Shown here one piece after another: positions 23,792 through 25,574 of a DNA stretch of 25,574 nucleotides; position 1 is the stretch's first letter, and each line of letters opens with the position of its first letter. The stretch comes from Deltaproteobacteria bacterium (GTDB lineage: Bacteria; Desulfobacterota; Desulfobacteria; Desulfobacterales; JAUVGT01), in NCBI GenBank assembly GCA_030593645.1, contig JAUVGT010000011.1:1-25574 (forward strand). The letters run 5' to 3'. The notes beneath the pieces were generated by a model, which saw only the letters and a program-made list of their open reading frames with translations, was not told the origin of the DNA and made no database searches. The position numbers and the translations under genes were made by a program.

Positions 23792-23942
23792 GACGGTTTC
23801 GTAAAAAGTCCAACTTCTGCGTTCTGCTACATTTCGCAATCATTCAACGTACTATAAGTACGCTTCATGATTACGAAATTTGCACGCCTTGAATTTGAAC
23901 TTTTTACGAAACCGTCTCATTCGGACTTTTTACGAGACCATC
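23792..23942. mobile_element. 151-bp MITE-like palindromic element, copy 1
   Basis: The element starts GACGGTTTCGTAAAAAGTCC and ends GGACTTTTTACGAGACCATC, which are 20-bp terminal inverted repeats with two mismatches. A further inverted copy of the left end lies at 23897-23916, so the first 125 bp form one long imperfect hairpin with apex GTACT-ATA-AGTAC. The element is flanked by AACCAT on both sides (23786-23791 and 23943-23948), a 6-bp target-site duplication. It contains no gene and would be moved by a transposase encoded elsewhere. It lies between pilW and pilV of cluster 2. Confidence 0.88.
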
Positions 23943-24002
23943 AACCATGGATCACGAAACATACAAATGCAGTGAAAAAGATATAATCGGGAGTTATTGG
24001 AT

Positions 24003-24416
24003 ATGCCATTTATAAGATCAAGGAAGTTAGCGGTAAATGATGACAACAGCGGATATACGATGCTTGAAGTGATGACGGCTATGGCAATATTTGCCATAGG
24101 GTTTCTTGCCCTGGCCAGGCTGCAATTATCTCTTATTCATGCCAACACCGCTTCAGGTCTACAAAGTAAGGGAACCATACTGGCTGCCCAATGCATGGAT
24201 AGACTTATGATACTGCCGTACAATCATACTGATCTGAATCCGTCTAACCATACCGGCGGAGAAACCGCGTACAGTGCCGGATTATATAATGTTCAATGGC
24301 ATGTGTCCCAGGATCATACGCTCAAAGACATTAAAACCATTCGTGTCACCGTTATACCGTTAAATAGAGCCGGGAGGCCGGTGACTATGAGTGCTCATAA
24401 AGCCAGGGAAGATTAA
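24003..24416 (+). CDS. pilV: PilV-like minor pilin, second cluster
   Basis: A 137-aa PilV-type minor pilin. ATG 24003 has CGGGAG (23988-23993) at good spacing; a TTG two codons upstream is too close to that site. The leader ends DDNSG and is followed by YTMLEVMTAMAIFAIGFLAL with Glu at +5. The globular part contains AAQCMDRLMILPYNHTDLNP, comparable to the VEFLMSLPYND region of the cluster 1 PilV. It is bracketed by the two copies of the 151-bp element, so its transcript carries long hairpins on both sides. Confidence 0.85.
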   Translation: MPFIRSRKLAVNDDNSGYTMLEVMTAMAIFAIGFLALARLQLSLIHANTASGLQSKGTILAAQCMDRLMILPYNHTDLNPSNHTGGETAYSAGLYNVQWHVSQDHTLKDIKTIRVTVIPLNRAGRPVTMSAHKARED

Positions 24417-24537
24417 AAAAATGATGCACCACGATGCATGAAAGAAAGAACGAACGAAAAAGATCAGTAAAGAACAACTCACACCGGTTAAATATAAACA
24501 CAGTGTAAAAGAGCAGGCCGTGAGGTAAACTGCCTGA

Positions 24538-24560
24538 CCCTTTGGACCCGGATCTTTACT
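24538..24560. repeat. 23-bp motif shared with the rpsB upstream region
   Basis: CCCTTTGGACCCGGATCTTT and the next three bases (24538-24560) match 118-140 at 22 of 23 positions. Both copies are intergenic; this one ends 10 bp before copy 2 of the 151-bp element. It is probably part of another dispersed repeat. GCCGTG precedes both copies, directly at the first and after a short insert here. Confidence 0.55.
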
Positions 24561-24570
24561 GGTTATAATT

Positions 24571-24721
24571 GACGGTTTCGTAAAAAGTCCAACTTCTGCG
24601 TTGTGCTGCATTTCGCAATCATTAAACATACCATAAGTACGCTTCATGATTACGAAATTTGCACGCCTTGAAGTTGAACTTTTTACGAAACCGTTTAATT
24701 CGGACTTTTTACGAGACCATC
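24571..24721. mobile_element. 151-bp MITE-like palindromic element, copy 2
   Basis: It has the same length, orientation and ends as copy 1 at 23792-23942, with about eight differences over 151 bp by eye (near 95% identity). The flanks are ATAATT at 24565-24570 and 24722-24727, again a perfect 6-bp duplication but a different sequence from copy 1, which confirms the exact borders and independent insertion. It lies between pilV and pilX of cluster 2, ending 25 bp before the pilX start codon. No coding capacity. Confidence 0.9.
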
Positions 24722-24746
24722 ATAATTAAAAATATCGAGAGGAAAT

Positions 24747-25379
24747 ATGGATAATGAAAACGGGTCGATTCTAATAATTACCATTTTAATCCTGATGCTG
24801 ATTACCATAATGTGCTTATCCGCGGCAAGGGTCAGCATCACGGAAAGACAGATTTCAGCCAATGCCCTCCTTTACCAGCGGACCTATTTTGCCGCGGAAT
24901 CCGGTATTGAACATGCAAAGAAACTGATTGAAATACCGTTTGTCAAAGCCAATGCAAATAGTGTCTATTCAGAAAATCCCGCGAACTGGACATTTGCCCT
25001 TAACGGCTCAATGAAAAACATGAAGCCCGCAAATGATCCGGATGGGGATGAAATTGGACAATATGATCCTGAATATCAAGGGGCGGTATTAATTGCCGGT
25101 CAGGATATTGGCGGCATCAAGTATACTGTCAGCTTATGGAACAATAATGATAACGGAACATATCAAAATGATATGGATGGATTGATCCGGCTTCGGTCTG
25201 ATGCGATTGACTCCCGGGGGACCAGGACCAGCATTCAGGTCCTTCTGCATGGTGGTTTATACGGCAGCCAATCAGCGGAGCTTACGGCTCAAGCCGGCGG
25301 CGGTGTGTGCAATGCCAACAATTCTAATGACAAAAATGCAATGAATGATTTTTCACAACAAATATCATTGGCAAATTAG
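24747..25379 (+). CDS. pilX: PilX-like minor pilin, second cluster
   Basis: A 210-aa PilX-type protein. The N-terminus MDNENG is followed by SILIITILILMLITIMCLSA, a prepilin-like leader without Glu at +5, then RVSITERQISANALLYQRTY and FAAESGIEHAKKLI, a strong PilX/GspK-like match. The C-terminal end is rich in Asn and Ser. GAGAGGAAAT precedes the ATG. Compared with the cluster 1 PilX it conserves the hydrophobic helix and little else. Confidence 0.87.
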   Translation: MDNENGSILIITILILMLITIMCLSAARVSITERQISANALLYQRTYFAAESGIEHAKKLIEIPFVKANANSVYSENPANWTFALNGSMKNMKPANDPDGDEIGQYDPEYQGAVLIAGQDIGGIKYTVSLWNNNDNGTYQNDMDGLIRLRSDAIDSRGTRTSIQVLLHGGLYGSQSAELTAQAGGGVCNANNSNDKNAMNDFSQQISLAN

Positions 25380-25392
25380 AAAGGTAACATTT

Positions 25393-25574
25393 ATGAAACG
25401 TCTGCATTCGAGTCTTGCTGTGCTCTTCCTGGTATTTATTAAATTGATATTCAGCTTCAATTTGATTTTTGCCGATCAATTACAAGTTCTTTCTTCTGAC
25501 ATTCCTGATCATATTGCAATCGATTATTCAGCCTTTGATCCTGCAGAATATTATTTAATTAATATGACATATGA
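25393..25574 (+). CDS. N-terminal part of a secreted protein, cut by the window edge
   Basis: An open frame starts at ATG 25393 with AAGGTAAC upstream, 13 bp after pilX, and has no stop before the window ends (60 codons visible). It begins with a basic N-terminus and a hydrophobic stretch ending LIFAD, a likely Sec signal peptide of about 27 residues. The mature part begins DQLQVLSSDIPDHIAIDYSA. By position it could be a second PilY1 or a small helper like the 111-aa protein of cluster 1, but the visible part does not show the VWA motif, so I leave it open. Confidence 0.7.
   Translation, partial: MKRLHSSLAVLFLVFIKLIFSFNLIFADQLQVLSSDIPDHIAIDYSAFDPAEYYLINMTY

Noticed and set aside
23792..23916. 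Long hairpin as an ordinary transcription terminator
   Set aside because: The stem is 125 bp long, there is no T-tract, and borders with target duplications show it is a mobile element.
24360..24647. 95-codon minus-strand frame around the second mobile element
   Set aside because: It reads through pilV, the 23-bp repeat and half of the 151-bp element; it is an artefact of repeat sequence.

Overview
The window looks like a chromosomal segment of a Gram-negative delta-type bacterium (Desulfobacterota, probably Desulfobacterales-like). This rests on the gene order rpsB-tsf-pyrH-frr-uppS-cdsA-dxr-rseP, a short EF-Ts, a PurS-PurL fusion, Geobacter-like minor-pilin/PilY1 clusters, a GEMM-type cyclic-dinucleotide riboswitch and many small dispersed repeats. 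The taxonomic call is inference from gene content; no rRNA is present.

Positions 317-10968 (+) hold a tightly packed housekeeping run. It covers translation (rpsB, tsf, frr), UMP kinase (pyrH), lipid and isoprenoid precursors (uppS, cdsA, dxr), the site-2 protease rseP, and two subunits of FGAM synthase (a PurS-PurS-PurL fusion and PurQ). Several junctions overlap or are nearly contiguous (rpsB/tsf, tsf/pyrH, frr/uppS, cdsA/dxr), which suggests one transcript with translational coupling. A short dispersed repeat with a tiny reading frame sits between uppS and cdsA.

Positions 11018-13750 (-) hold a single 754-aa protein that I do not recognise. Its long leader carries, in transcription order, a sigma70-like promoter (TTGACA-N17-TATGGT) with a dyad over the -35 box, a convincing GEMM / c-di-GMP-I-class aptamer, an intrinsic terminator whose loop can pair with the aptamer, and three 13-bp tandem repeats. 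The unknown protein therefore appears to be under second-messenger control. It is transcribed divergently from a type IV pilus minor-pilin operon.

Positions 14173-21784 (+) hold minor-pilin cluster 1: FimT/GspH-like, PilW, PilV, PilX, a small secreted protein and a 1524-aa PilY1 with VWA and beta-propeller features, closed by a strong terminator with a 12-bp perfect stem. Positions 21922-25574 (+) hold a second, diverged cluster: FimT/GspH-like, PilW, PilV, PilX and the start of another secreted protein cut by the window edge. It has its own plausible promoter and upstream direct repeats. Two copies of a 151-bp palindromic MITE-like element, each with a perfect 6-bp target-site duplication, are inserted between genes of cluster 2.

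The items most worth follow-up are the riboswitch-controlled unknown protein next to the pilus genes, and the precisely bounded 151-bp mobile element.
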